Shown here in pieces: positions 32,739-42,941 of a stretch of DNA of 64,000 bases. This DNA is from Pisaster brevispinus. Taxonomy: Eukaryota; Echinodermata; Asteroidea; Forcipulatida; Asteriidae. The stretch's first letter is position 1. Every line of letters begins with the position of its first letter. The stretch spans positions 1,106,001 to 1,170,000 of the forward strand of contig JAMKCF010000001.1 in NCBI GenBank assembly GCA_023634235.1. The letters run 5' to 3'. The translations under genes were made by a program, and so were the position numbers. The notes beneath the pieces were generated by a model that was not told the DNA's origin, ran no database searches, and worked only from the letters and a program-made list of their open reading frames with translations.

Positions 32739-33404
32739 CTGTTCATAAAAAAATCACACAAGTCATTTTTAGTTGAAGTAATAATTTCATCATAGATTCA
32801 ATAATATTATTGACAAGGACTATTATGTTTCGTTTCTGAGCCACCCTTTTTAATTGCCGCCCACGAATTAAAGGAAAGTTTACTCGTTCAAAAATTTTAG
32901 TATTCCTTTGAGAATATGTTATTTCAAAATGCTGCCCGAAGGAATCACAGAAAAGCACTTTAAAACACAAATTAACAACTAAGCCACATTACCGAAGATG
33001 AATAAGAAGAAATAAAACTAAAGGAATAAGAAACAATGGCGTGTCGTGGCTGAGTGGTTAAGAGCACCGGACTCAAGCACTGGTGTTTTTGACCAGAAGA
33101 GTGTGGGTTGGAGTCCCGGTCGCGGTTCTTGTGTCCTTAAGCAAGATGTTTTACGATAATTACCTTGTCCTTCAATTTGGACAGAAGCCGCGTAGGTCCC
33201 GTGTACTAGGGTTGATAGTAGTGCTCGTATAAAAGAACCCAGAACAATTGTCGTATAAAAGTTTATCCCTGGTGTTTTTGACTCACATAGCAAATACCAT
33301 CTACAGGTTTCCTCGGGCTTGCGACCTACAGTGATTATATTATTTACTTGTGAGGCATACTTGGTTTCATTACCAGAAATACATAATAATAACAACTTAA
33401 TTAC
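32739..33404 (-). other. Intron c-d of FReD copy 3, with SINE
   Basis: Phase-1 intron of 666 bp bounded by gtaatt and acceptor 'gaacag'. It contains the SINE at 33039-33260 and otherwise short AT-rich sequence. Confidence 0.75.
33039..33260 (+). mobile_element. tRNA-Leu-like SINE
   Basis: A-box-like 'tggctgagtggtta' (33047-33060) and B-box-like 'ggttggagtcc' (33106-33116), with an anticodon loop around 'actcaag'. The tail (gtccttaagcaagatgttttac ... ggtcccgtgtac ... aaaagaacccag) resembles tRNA-derived SINE tails common in marine invertebrates. A similar tail word occurs at 50010-50040. It is antisense to the FReD gene in its intron. Confidence 0.75.
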
Positions 33405-33478
33405 CTGCGTCGCCTACGAATCCGCTTACATCAAGACGATAGTTATCGGATTCGTCGCTGATTTTAAAGTGATCATAC
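33405..33478 (-). CDS. FReD copy 3, exon c
   Basis: A 74-nt exon with acceptor 'tcttttcag' and donor 'gtaatt', phase 2 to phase 1. It encodes YDHFKISDESDNYRLDVSGF and VGDA, matching the fibrinogen-domain block YxxFxVxxExxxYxLxVxGYxGxAG. Joined to exon b it restores the AQY sequence. This exon has no copy in L1 or in the segment at 25436-27025. Confidence 0.85.
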
Positions 33479-34160
33479 CTGAAAAGAGCAATTGGATAAT
33501 ATTTGGATTTCAATCTCTGTTACTCAAAGTATATCATGCCTGTTATATGAGGTAGAGGGCGCCCTCACCCAAATGTTCCCAACACGTGTACTCTTTTCCT
33601 CTTGCAAAGTACTCAGTACAAAAAACCTTGGGGATACACATCGTTCCATTGTTAAAATTACACCGTAAAGTTGGCGTGTGTATAAGGGCACACACACGCC
33701 GTTTGTAAATGGTGTAAACCGAGGACATCCCATGGTTTGGACTTATTTTTTTTATAGCGTTGTTCCCATTGGTTTTGTACACAAAATTTACCGAGGACTG
33801 TCCTCGATATGTCATTTTCCCGGATCCCTATTGTTAAAATCCTCGGTTTGAATGCGTAGACATGTCCGCTGCTCTTTGTTAAGTAACTCCATCATGAACA
33901 TTCCTTTGTTCTGAACACGGAAAATCACATTATTCAACACTGTAAACACACTGCGTGGACGTGTGGAAGTCCTCCTAGTGTTTGACCACGCCGACTTGTT
34001 TGGACCTCTTTTTGTCTCAGGTCCACGCTTCGTAAATAACGTTTACCCACCGGGGAACACGCACCCTACGGTACCGGTAAGGTAACTTTTTGTATACCTA
34101 AACTGTTGACAAATTGATTAAAGTAACCAAAAAGAGATTTAAACTCAAACTGCAACCTAC
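33479..34160 (-). other. Intron b-c of FReD copy 3
   Basis: Phase-2 intron of about 680 bp from gtaggt to the acceptor of exon c. Homology to copies 1 and 2 stops inside it at about 34037, so the duplication breakpoint lies within this intron. Confidence 0.75.
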
Positions 34161-34363
34161 TGTGCGCATATCAAATTACCACCAAAAGGCACCAATGGTA
34201 TACGAATCTGATAATCATCTTGATTGGTCAAAAGATGAATGTTGTCCAGACCAATCCAGAACTCGGAATCGTCATTAGCGATAGAGTCACCAAACCCAGA
34301 CTTGTATTCGGCCCAAGTACGGTTGTTGAAGTTTTGCTTGCCAGTAATTCTCCTTTGGAGCCT
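34161..34363 (-). CDS. FReD copy 3, exon b
   Basis: A 203-nt exon, acceptor 'ttttccag', donor 'gtaggt', phase 0 to phase 2. It encodes RLQRRITGKQNFNNRTWAEY then KSGFGD, DDSEFWIGLDNIHLLT and DDYQIRIPL, the central part of a fibrinogen domain (QRR, TWxEYxxGFGD, EFWLGxxxIHxLT). The usual aliphatic residue before QRR is present as Leu, although Arg precedes it in place of the common Val. The frame is intact, unlike copy 1. Confidence 0.87.
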
Positions 34364-35070
34364 CTGGAAAATTACCAAACAACAAATAAAGAGTTACACA
34401 GGATATTCGGCGCTTTTAATATATTCAGAAGTCCAGCTAAATAACGGTCAGATTTTCCAACACTCACATGGTAATTCTTTCGACCTGATCATTGTCTGAC
34501 GACCCATCGATCCGATGTTTCCTTATTCGGACGTAAGTAATAAACCACAAGGGAAGCTGACTGGGTAAATATTTAAGTAACATATTTGGGGTTGAACAAA
34601 GAAACATTGACTTGAGCGTGACTTGAACATGTGATTTCTGGATTAACGTGCCGACTGAGCTATCTGCCCCTAGTGATGGATGTCTCCCTATTTTGTTAGT
34701 ATCGTTATTATTCGGGTGGGTTAATGTTGGGTTGAACGAACAAAATATTTGACTAGACATGCGAGCTACGGGTTAACGTGCTGGCGTTCTACCAACTGAG
34801 CTATCCAGCCCTAATGTTGGTTTCCTTGTCAATATTTTTGTTCAGGTGCATGTCGTCAGAAGCTGAACAAGTTGCAAATAGGGATAGATAGCTCAGTTGG
34901 TAGATCGCCGGTGTGACAGGTGATTCTGTTCCCCCTAATGGTGAACTGAGTACACATTTCTTTCGACAGCGCCCTCTTTTGAATCGACCACCTTCAACCC
35001 GCGTTAAGTTCCCATGGGGGACAAAATCTCCTAGTAAATGTTTCTCCAACCCCTAAAAGCTCTTACTTAC
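34364..35070 (-). other. Intron a-b of FReD copy 3, with tRNA-like units
   Basis: Phase-0 intron of 707 bp. Two minus-strand tRNA-like units (about 34611-34672 and 34751-34811, the second with 'gttctaccaactgagctatccagccc') and one plus-strand unit (about 34880-34935) mirror those in copy 2. They are SINE-like rather than functional tRNAs. Confidence 0.7.
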
Positions 35071-35210
35071 CGTCCAACCGCCACCATCGTAATACATTTC
35101 ACAATACACTTCCAGTCCTCCAGATAAACCGGACACGTATATGGTGTATTGTCCACTAGTCTGTCTACCTTCATTAAAGTGCTCGTAACAATCTTTTGGT
35201 CCTCGTTTGG
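35071..35210 (-). CDS. FReD copy 3, exon a
   Basis: A 140-nt exon, acceptor 'tttgcttcag', donor 'gtaagt', phase 1 to phase 0. It encodes KRGPKDCYEHFNEGRQTSG, YTIYVSGLSGG and LEVYCEMYYDGGGWT. The first Cys, the GxYxI strand and the YC-EM..DGGGWT motif mark the start of a fibrinogen C-terminal domain. The Thr/Pro linker exon at 38572-38509 joins it in the right phase through an Ala codon. Confidence 0.88.
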
Positions 35211-36704
35211 CTGAAGCAAAAAGAAAGAAAAGATCCATACAAAATAAACAAACAAAATCAACAAGTTTAGAGTCGCAAAAAAAACACACCAAAAAACCTG
35301 TGTATGGAACAGAATGTTAACAGAACATGATGTCGACTGTTGCCAGTTTAGTGCAGTGTTTTGCAAGCCGCATTGCACCTTTTGCGTCGTGTGGGGTCTG
35401 CGCCGTTTTACATTTCAGCGGGCAGCATGGCGGGTTACAAACCCATGCCCACATTCTTTGAGTTGGTTGCATATACAATGAAGCTGCAGTTTGGATTTGA
35501 GTATAATCTGTGGAACTTGCATCAGATCAGCTTGGTGAGACAGCATTTGAGGTGAGTTAGTTGGGAGAGGGGGAAAGGGTGTAAAACCATGAGTTTAAAA
35601 ACCTTGGGCATCTGGGCATGGTGTTTCCGCTAATTTTTCTTCATTTTGTGCTTGGAATTTCAGGAATTTCAGGGGGGAGGGGTTTACTTCTGTACAGTAG
35701 GAAAGTATAGTGTATTATAAAAACCTTTGGGGGGGGGGGTGGGTACCGTCACTGACCGTCTTGCCCATATTGGGAATGGTATAATCACTGGCACGGGAAA
35801 TGGGCAAACATGCTGTATTTGACGTAAACACTTTCTAAGGGACATTTTGAATTTTATTGTTCTAGTACACGCTATGCCGAAAAGCGTGAGCCGATTTGTC
35901 ACCACGGGTCGTCGTGGCAGGACTCGTCCTACCACCTGAAGGTCATGACCCCCATGCGGGGAATGGTGTAGCACATTCGTCTGATAGCGCCCTCTTCTGA
36001 ATAAATTTGTAGCTCAAATAGTTATTATACGATCTTAAAACATTGGGGGCGGGGGAACCCACCAGCCCAGTTTCTTACTTGGCCGACATTCTGTTCGAAA
36101 TCACCCATTCTGCGCATGCGTTGCAATTTGTTTTCTTGTCTGTTTGCATTGCGACGTGATTAGTGACAGAGGAGAGGACATTTGTTTTTGCTAAAGTCAT
36201 AAATGCAAATATGAAAAATTACTGTGCTTATCGCTGGTGCCCCTTATAGCAAAAACGTCATGTAAACACGCGTTAATGTGCCCTCGCAAGTACCAGGGAA
36301 ATCCCCTTTGAAAACATTGGTGTTTCCAAATGTAGCTCCAGCTCTGTTTCTAAATATAGCCCGGATCAAAATGTAGCCCAGCTCTGTATTTTATTGTAGC
36401 CCGGAGCCAAATATATCCCCAACTCTGTACCTAATTGTAGCATTGATCTACATGTAGCCAAGCTTTGTACCTAAGTAATTATAACTTATATCTCATAATT
36501 ATGACTTAGTACAAGTTAGTCATAGTTTTGACTTGTACTACCGGTAAGTTATGATTAGGAGATACTATGTGACCTAATTTTAGTAAGTCATAACTATCAC
36601 TTTTACTAATTCATACTTTTGACAAGTGAAACTCATAATTATGACTTGTTCTTGTACTGAGTTATAATTATGAGATATAAGGCAGATTGTGGTATTATTA
36701 TAAC

Positions 36705-36939
36705 TAAGTAAGGTTTGCGGTAACACCATGTGAAAATCTCTTTTGAGTAGTGTAGGTTCTGAAAAGAACCGGTGGTTAACGACTCAACGTTTCGATCAGT
36801 ATGCTCTGATCGTCTTTCATTCTCCTAAAGACGATCAGAGCATACTGATCGAAACGTTGAGTCGTTAACCACCGGTTCTTTTCAGAACCGACACAACTCA
36901 AAAGAGATTTTCGCATGGTGTTACCGCAAACCTTACTTA
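36705..36939. mobile_element. Near-perfect foldback element
   Basis: About 235 bp, forming an almost perfect hairpin: AAGTAAGGTTTGCGGTAACA at one end and its complement at the other, with central 'gacgatcagagcatactgat' arms. L1 has only the right half (about 1093-1190), so one half was deleted there or the palindrome collapsed. Family relatives: 18985-19170 and 59163-59360. Confidence 0.85.
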
Positions 36940-37010
36940 AGTATTATACTTCCACCATGCAAAGTTTCAAATCCTTCTTCTTTTATTATAGCTTTCGGTT
37001 TTTCTCTTAA

Positions 37011-38373
37011 AGGGACACACCGGCTTACTGTTTACCTAATATAGTGATGTGGAATGACAGACAACAATTTTTTAGATGGTTGTTGTAAAAAAAAATTCAT
37101 CAAAATATCACGTAATTAACGAAAAATGTGAAAAAACCAAAACGCGGTCAAAGGTCAGCTTATACGCTTTTCCAGCCGTTGCAACTGTCAAGTTTACGTA
37201 CAATGTTGCGCAATGTTGTAAGTAGACTAGTGCTCTGTATGTTTCAATTATAACAATGGCGAGGCATGAGGATCCAGACTTCATATCCATCAAGCACAAA
37301 TGCACGTGTAAATTAAAAACACAGACATGAACGAATGCAGTCCAAAGAGAAGGTTCCTATATGGTCAGTCCTAGTCGAAGTCCGCTCGCGGTCGTAACCA
37401 ATAACTGTTTCGGTTGAACTTGCCATTGAAACAGTTATTGGTTACGACCGCGAAAACGCACCCCAACCTGTATTCTGTGTACGACAACGTACTATATTCT
37501 GTGTACTTGCAATGGAGAACGTTTCTTCGACATCCAAAGATCGGTACAAAAAACATCGCAAGGAAAAACACCCAGAAGGTGGTCCAACGAAAAGTAAAAA
37601 AACAACAACGATAAATCCAAAGGGAAAGCCAGCAAAAGCAGCAATTGGGGAGAGGGGGGTGGACATTGTGCAGCTATCATAGAAGTAGACCAGCTGTATG
37701 GGATAAATATTCCCCGTCGTCGTCCCGCGTGTGTAGCGCAGGCAACACGTTGCAGGAGTTAGGGGATAATAGCTAGGGTATCAGACTGAAACCCTCCTAA
37801 AAAAACGTAATTGTTGATCTGGCTCCCTACCCCTCCGACAAGCTCCCAAGCTCACGGCAAGACCGGCAAGCTGGGGAGTTCATGCCTCGGGGTTTGTCTC
37901 TCTGGCCCCACGAGACACGGCACCGGGTGTACGGGATATGCCCCAAGGTTTACGTTCCGCTAGCTCCCACGCTGGTGCACCGTAAAACACGCTTCGGTTG
38001 CACGGACTCTCTGAATGCGAATCTTACGTTCGATTTTTCATTATTATTTACAAATTGTATCAATAATCTGAATACATAGTATTTTTTGTCAAATACTCAT
38101 GAAATTTTTTTGAAAAACAGATTTAAATTTGGTTCAGTAATTTAATTTTATACGGCTGTAAGTAAAACTATCTCCAAAGATCACGTGATTTATCCGATCC
38201 ACTTTTTTGGTTCGGATAAATCACGTGACCTTCGTTTTTTGAAAAATGCTCAAAAACGGCAAAATTTGATGATTTCTTTTAGGAACCGTTCTTCTCCATT
38301 CCTGGAAGACCTTTGAAGTCATATGTTAGCCTATTTTGTAGCCCAAATAGCCCAACGAAGCCGGTGTGCCCCT
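37011..38373. mobile_element. TTAA-flanked non-autonomous element, 1.36 kb (gggcacaccgg ends)
   Basis: TTAA at 37007-37010 and 38374-38377. Ends are AGGGACACACCGGCTT and, inverted, AGGGGCACACCGGCTTCG. Both termini match the shorter element at 55059-55632, which lacks the central part. The centre carries a perfect 25-bp hairpin (37387-37452) and no recognisable transposase. It is absent from L1, so it inserted after the duplication or was lost there. Confidence 0.88.
37387..37452. repeat. Perfect 25-bp hairpin
   Basis: Arms 37387-37411 (cgcggtcgtaaccaataact...) and 37428-37452 are exact reverse complements around a 16-nt loop. It lies inside the 1.36-kb TTAA-flanked element and may mark a nested insertion. 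Confidence 0.9.
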
Positions 38374-38508
38374 TTAATGTACCCTAAACGCCTCCGTCAT
38401 TTATTGTTGTAGTAAAGGACCCAAATTTCTGTAAAAGAAGAAGAACAACCTTAAGAAAACAAAAGGCCGAGCTTGCCAAGCCTTCTAATGTAATGATAAT
38501 AGGCTTAC

Positions 38509-38572
38509 CTGTGGTTATAGAAACACTTGTAGGGTCTGGTGTTGTTGCCACGATTTTAGGCGCACTCGTCGC
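38509..38572 (-). CDS. FReD copy 3, Thr/Pro-rich linker exon
   Basis: A 64-nt exon with a pyrimidine-rich acceptor and donor gtaagc. It reads ATSAPKIVATTPDPTSVSIT and then T. It differs from the L1 exon by Ser for Pro near the end. It starts in phase 0 and ends in phase 1, fitting exon a. Role: a probable extended, O-glycosylated spacer before the fibrinogen domain. No signal-peptide exon was identified with confidence. The PAN-like ORF at 42935 is one candidate upstream exon. Confidence 0.6.
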
Positions 38573-38638
38573 CTTTATAGAAAGAAAGAAATGTAGTAAT
38601 CATACTTGTTTGAAACATGTAGAATGATACATTTTAAA

Positions 38639-39020
38639 GGGAAGGTATACGTTCGGTAATGAGTCTGAAAAATGATGGCAATAAAAACTTACTTGGTAAG
38701 AAGTACAGCAGCTTTGGATAAAATAATGCATTTTGAGAAACTTCTCACTTCGAAGTACTGCTGTTATGGAAAAATATATCACTTTGAAACCCCCAAAATT
38801 TGAATCTGAGAAGCGTTACGGCCGTAACGCTTTTCAGATCGTGTATTCCTATAGGGAATATTCTTCCTGCGTGGAAATATTTGCTCTGGTTTTTCGGTGA
38901 TATCTCAAAAACGCGACCACCTTTTGAAGTGAAATTTTCACAGGTTATTTTTATTGTATATACCTACATTTATAATTAAAAAAATCAAACGGTTCCAAAA
39001 ACCAAAAGTATACCTTGCCT
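38639..39020. mobile_element. TTAA-flanked MITE, 'aaggtatac' family (R1)
   Basis: Counterpart of 544-903, flanked by TTAA at 38635-38638 and 39021-39024. It is 22 bp longer than the L1 copy, which lacks part of the 'aacgcgaccaccttttgaag' region. It carries the same 20-bp central palindrome. Confidence 0.75.
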
Positions 39021-39563
39021 TTAAGGACCACCCGTTCCCTGTTTAAAAGAATGTATGCACTTGAAACAATAACCTATTTTACACTCAATGCTATTTTGTC
39101 AGTATTAATAATAATTCACTCTAAAATCTCCCGCGTCAGATTTGACCCAAATTCCGAGTCCCAGAGGCCCTGATTTACTTCTGGGTCAGACTGTCCAAAT
39201 TGTTCTTTTACAATACATTTCCATGTAAATAACAGATAGAACAGGATGTCCAGTTTTACAACAGGGTAGACACCTCTGGCTAAAACTATGCCGAACGTGT
39301 TTTTGTTGTACAAAAAACGTCCATCTAGTATTGTGTTATTTTATTAGATCGTGCTGCGATGCCACCAATAGAATTACCCAGAAATGCAGCCATGCTTGCT
39401 GCTGACCGAATTAACTTTTTTTCCTCTCCGCTAGAAAGAACAAATCAATCACGTGCTTTGTTACTATGACTACCACATTAATATGCAATAAAACATTAAC
39501 AAAAAATGTGATGTCTGCATTTTTACACTGCCACTTCAATTCTTTTGATAGCATGGGGAGGCT

Positions 39564-41281
39564 GGGAAACAAACACATTTTTTTGTTTATTTCTTTTAAA
39601 GTTAAACTTGGGTTCAAAGATAAAGTTTTTTGTCAGTGTGATGCGGAAGCCAATAGAACCAAAATTATATCATGAAAAATACAACGAAGGTCATCTGTGA
39701 AAGTTTCAGCTGAATACAGTTTTTTACTGTGTCTACTTCTTGAGAAAATAACTAAAAACTGACACGGTAATTTCATCAAAAACGTCGAATCCATCCACGT
39801 TTAGCGAGGTCACAGCGGGTACCAACCGCATCTGTGGCCGAAGCATTCATAAACGCCACCACCCCTCAGAAATCTGAGAAAGGCTTCTCAGATTAAAATG
39901 TTTTTGTTTGAAAAATTATTCAAACAATATTACTTTAAAGGGAGTGCTTCTTGTTTTTATGGTCAACGTTTTATGAGTATTTACCATTCTATGAGTCTAT
40001 ACCCTGCGTGACACTCAATGCGTTACACTCAAACTGTTACTCAATAAGTGAGCAATGGTCTCAGGCAAATTTTGTTTTCATGTAATGCATGGTGAACGAT
40101 TAATTGTTACTCTAGTAGTAAGTATCATCAGAAGTAGTACTTAACAAAATAATTGTTCTGGTCAGGCAGTTACTTTAATGTTCATATACAATATTGAATA
40201 CCTTGTGATACATTCATTTGCCACAGAGGTTTACGCCAAAAATAGACCCAAAATGAAAGAAAAGATAAAATGTCGATAAAACTCCCGTGAAATACTGTTT
40301 TGTTCGGCTTCAGAAATAGTGACGTTCACCCCTCAACATTCGAATTTCTGTCACAGCCTATAGCGTCTGTGGACCGCTAAGGTCTCTCAGTCTGTTCAGT
40401 TTTCAGTTCTCGATCATTTAAAACTGGACATTTCCAAACTTGAGGCAAACTTTTAAGGGTCATTCCTCGACCAACTCACCAGATGGGTTGGCTGGCTCTT
40501 CTCTCAGATTTTGTTAATTTCTTTTGAACAATCCCCTATGGGTGCCATGAACACAAACACCATTTTAGAATCCTACTCCTTAACATTTCTGAGATATGAC
40601 CCCCCTACAAAATTAAGCCACGCAATTAAGCCTTTTTGTGTTTTCGGCATTTTTAGAGGTCTGTATCTGCAAATGGAGATAAGATATAATAGCTACTAAT
40701 ACAGGGTATCTGGTATCCAATCAACTAGAATCTACTGTCAAAAGTAGCACAGGCCATTTGTTTATCAAGGTATAAGTCTTTAAAAACGACGTTTTAGTCT
40801 GCATAATGACTTTTTTTAATTTTTGAGACCCCTAGTGCCTAAGTGGAATGTCCGATTGCTTTTACATTACATTTAGCCATAAACTAGGTGCATATGTGTG
40901 ACCTGATATAAGGATATACTGAAGCCATCATCGGTTTTCGCAGCAGTTGCTGAATGATGTACAATATCAAGTAGAACGCGAGCATAAACTGAGTTTTTTT
41001 TTAAAACTTTATGTAACAGGTCTACTTAACTTTTGGCTCTAAGTAGTTTTTGAAGGACCTGGTCGGTTCGTCTATATTAGTTAAAATAAAAGATCAAACA
41101 GAGATATGCATTGCTCCTTCTTCTTATTATTCAAATCAATCATTAATCAAAACATAAACGACGAATTTACAAGTGTTGGGAGTTAAGTACAATCAGTTTG
41201 TGAGGCTTCTCTATCCTATGGTTGAGCGGAGCTTCATACTCGTCAGAGGTTGGTATCAGCAATACGAATGGATGGAAGTGC
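39564..41281. other. No gene recognised
   Basis: No domain or splice-bounded exon is supported. A diverged MITE-like block lies near 39840-39960. A 72-bp sequence at 40941-41012 recurs at 41298-41369. Confidence 0.45.
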
Positions 41282-41369
41282 GATATTGTACATCATTCAG
41301 CAGTTGCTGAATGATTTACAATATCAAGTAGAGCGCGAGCATAAACTGAGTTTTTTTTTAAAACTTTAT
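41282..41369. repeat. Direct repeat with hairpin
   Basis: 41298-41369 repeats 40941-41012 (cagcagttgctgaatgat...aaaactttat) with two or three changes. In the second copy the preceding bases (gatattgtacatcattcagca) form a hairpin with the repeat itself. Confidence 0.75.
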
Positions 41370-41550
41370 AAACACAGTGTCATGATAGGCAGTTACAAAC
41401 TGAACAGGGATGTTTTGAATGTCACCACATAATGTCCGATGGTAGCCGTTGAAATGAATTAATAACATGAAAGATGAGAAAGAAAAGTGGTGTTAACACT
41501 TTGACAATATTATATACAGTGAGGTTCCGCACTATAGTCTTTCTGGAATT

Positions 41551-41782
41551 GTAGACTGCGAAAAATGGGTCGTTAAAGCTGACACCATGGGTATTGTCAC
41601 AAAGATACCGAAGAGATTATAAAATTAACATTATAGGGTGTTAAAATAACACCGGTGTAATTTCTTTGAAGAAATTAGTGTTATTATAACACCATATAGT
41701 GTGAATTTTGATTCTTTTGGGGGTATCTATATGTGACAACACACATGTGCCAATTTAACACCCCAGTTTCTGCAGTGTAGAG
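41551..41782. mobile_element. Palindromic MITE, 'cagtgtac' family, copy 1
   Basis: Ends 'tagactgcgaaaaatgggt' and (inverted) 'tacactgcagaaactggggt', with inner complementary blocks around 'caccatgggtattgtcac' and 'gattcttttgggggtatc'. The same family is at 42228-42455. Confidence 0.65.
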
Positions 41783-42227
41783 AATATTAATAGTTGCCAA
41801 GTCTGCAAATTGGCTACCATACAATATCAACACCCGAAAGACAAATTCAGTCGGCTTGAAAACGTCCCTGGTACGGCCGTCAATAGGTCGTCCCTGGTAT
41901 GCATTTTCTCTGGCGTCGTAACGCATCAACGCGTCAGCATGGTTTGATCTACAGTTTAAAATTAAAAAACCTTTGAAAAGTATGCCTCGTGTTTTTTTAA
42001 ATAAATTATTCAAATACTATCCTTACACTCGCGCTCAGGTGGTTTGATACAATATTGGGTAATATGAATAACTATCATGTTGAATGCATAAATGGCACGG
42101 GCATAAAATGCCAGTGTTATAGTCAAATCGACCAGATCTTTATGACAGCAGTTATAAATGTTGTAAGGATTACAGAGACGCTGTAGATAAAACTCTCTCT
42201 TGGAGTTGTGGAGGTTGCGAAAAGAGC

Positions 42228-42455
42228 CCGTACACCGCAAAAACTCGGGTATTAAAGTTTTCACCATGGGTGTTGTCACTTATAGATACCAAGAGAGAAT
42301 CAAAATTAACATCAAGGGTGTTAAAATAACACAAATGCAATTGTGTGGCAAAAATAAGTGTTATTTTATTAGCATATCTTGTAAATTTTGATTCTGTTTT
42401 GGTATGTGACATCACCCATGGTGTCAATTTTATCGCCCCAGTTTTTCAGTGTACA
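42228..42455. mobile_element. Palindromic MITE, 'cagtgtac' family, copy 2
   Basis: Ends 'gtacaccgcaaaaactcggg' and inverted 'gtacactgaaaaactggggc'. Inside, 'caccatgggtgttgtcac' and 'gtgacatcacccatggtg' pair. About 228 bp, non-coding. Confidence 0.7.
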
Positions 42456-42650
42456 TCATCGTTCTTTGCAGAACCACACAGCTCATAAAGAGTTCAGTAT
42501 ATTAGATTGCTTTCGCAAAACACTAACCTGTATTCCCCCCATAAGATTTATACCTTACTTTTGTTACTGCAAAACCAATCTTACCGCCATCTTTGTTCCC
42601 AAAATGCTCAAGTCCAATCTGTAGTATCTCCAACCCAGATGCTGATTGTC

Positions 42651-42935
42651 TTATTCATCAATATCTCCTGCCAGTGTATCAAAAAGGTCACATTCACCGC
42701 CTTGGTCTTTGTAATTAACAGATAGGCATTTAGCTTCACGAATGCAGTTGGCCACACATCTGGTTACTGATTTTACATTGTGCAAGTTTCGGATCGCATG
42801 GTTTTGATTTACAAACTCGGACGGAGTCTTCGAAAACTCCACTGTGCGCAACGATATGTCACCATACGTCACTACGATTAATAAAGAAACCGAAGCAAAC
42901 GCTCCAACAAATCTTGAATAATCAAAAAAATGCAT
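42651..42935 (-). CDS. Secreted PAN/apple-like ORF
   Basis: ATG at 42935 begins a hydrophobic leader (MHFFDYSRFVGAFASVSLL then IVVTYG) typical of a signal peptide. It is followed by a PAN/apple-like pattern: NHAIRNLHNVKSVTRCVANC, IREAKCLSVNYKDQGGECDL. The spacing C-x3-C-x5-C-x3-NY-x6-C fits the family. The frame stops after FDTLAGDIDE, short of a full PAN domain. This is either a 94-aa secreted protein, a truncated gene, or the first exon of a longer gene whose donor I could not place. It is on the same strand as, and upstream of, FReD copy 3. PAN domains are binding modules of secreted proteins. Confidence 0.55.
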   Translation of the reverse strand: MHFFDYSRFVGAFASVSLLIVVTYGDISLRTVEFSKTPSEFVNQNHAIRNLHNVKSVTRCVANCIREAKCLSVNYKDQGGECDLFDTLAGDIDE

Positions 42936-42941
42936 TTCCAA

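Larger units (their letters stand above)
35211..38508 (-). other. Intron between linker exon and FReD exon a (copy 3)
   Basis: A 3.3-kb phase-1 intron holding the minisatellite (36325-36475), the foldback element and the TTAA-flanked element listed separately. A C/G-run lies at 35730-35739. No gene is seen. Confidence 0.65.
34037..39563 (-). repeat. Inverted duplication arm R1
   Basis: Reverse complement of 1-6015. It holds FReD copy 3 exons a and b and the linker exon. Relative to L1 it gained a foldback element (36705-36939, only half of which survives in L1 near 1090-1190) and a TTAA-flanked element (37011-38373). Its outer end at 39563 only reflects the window edge in L1, so true homology may continue. 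Confidence 0.93.
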
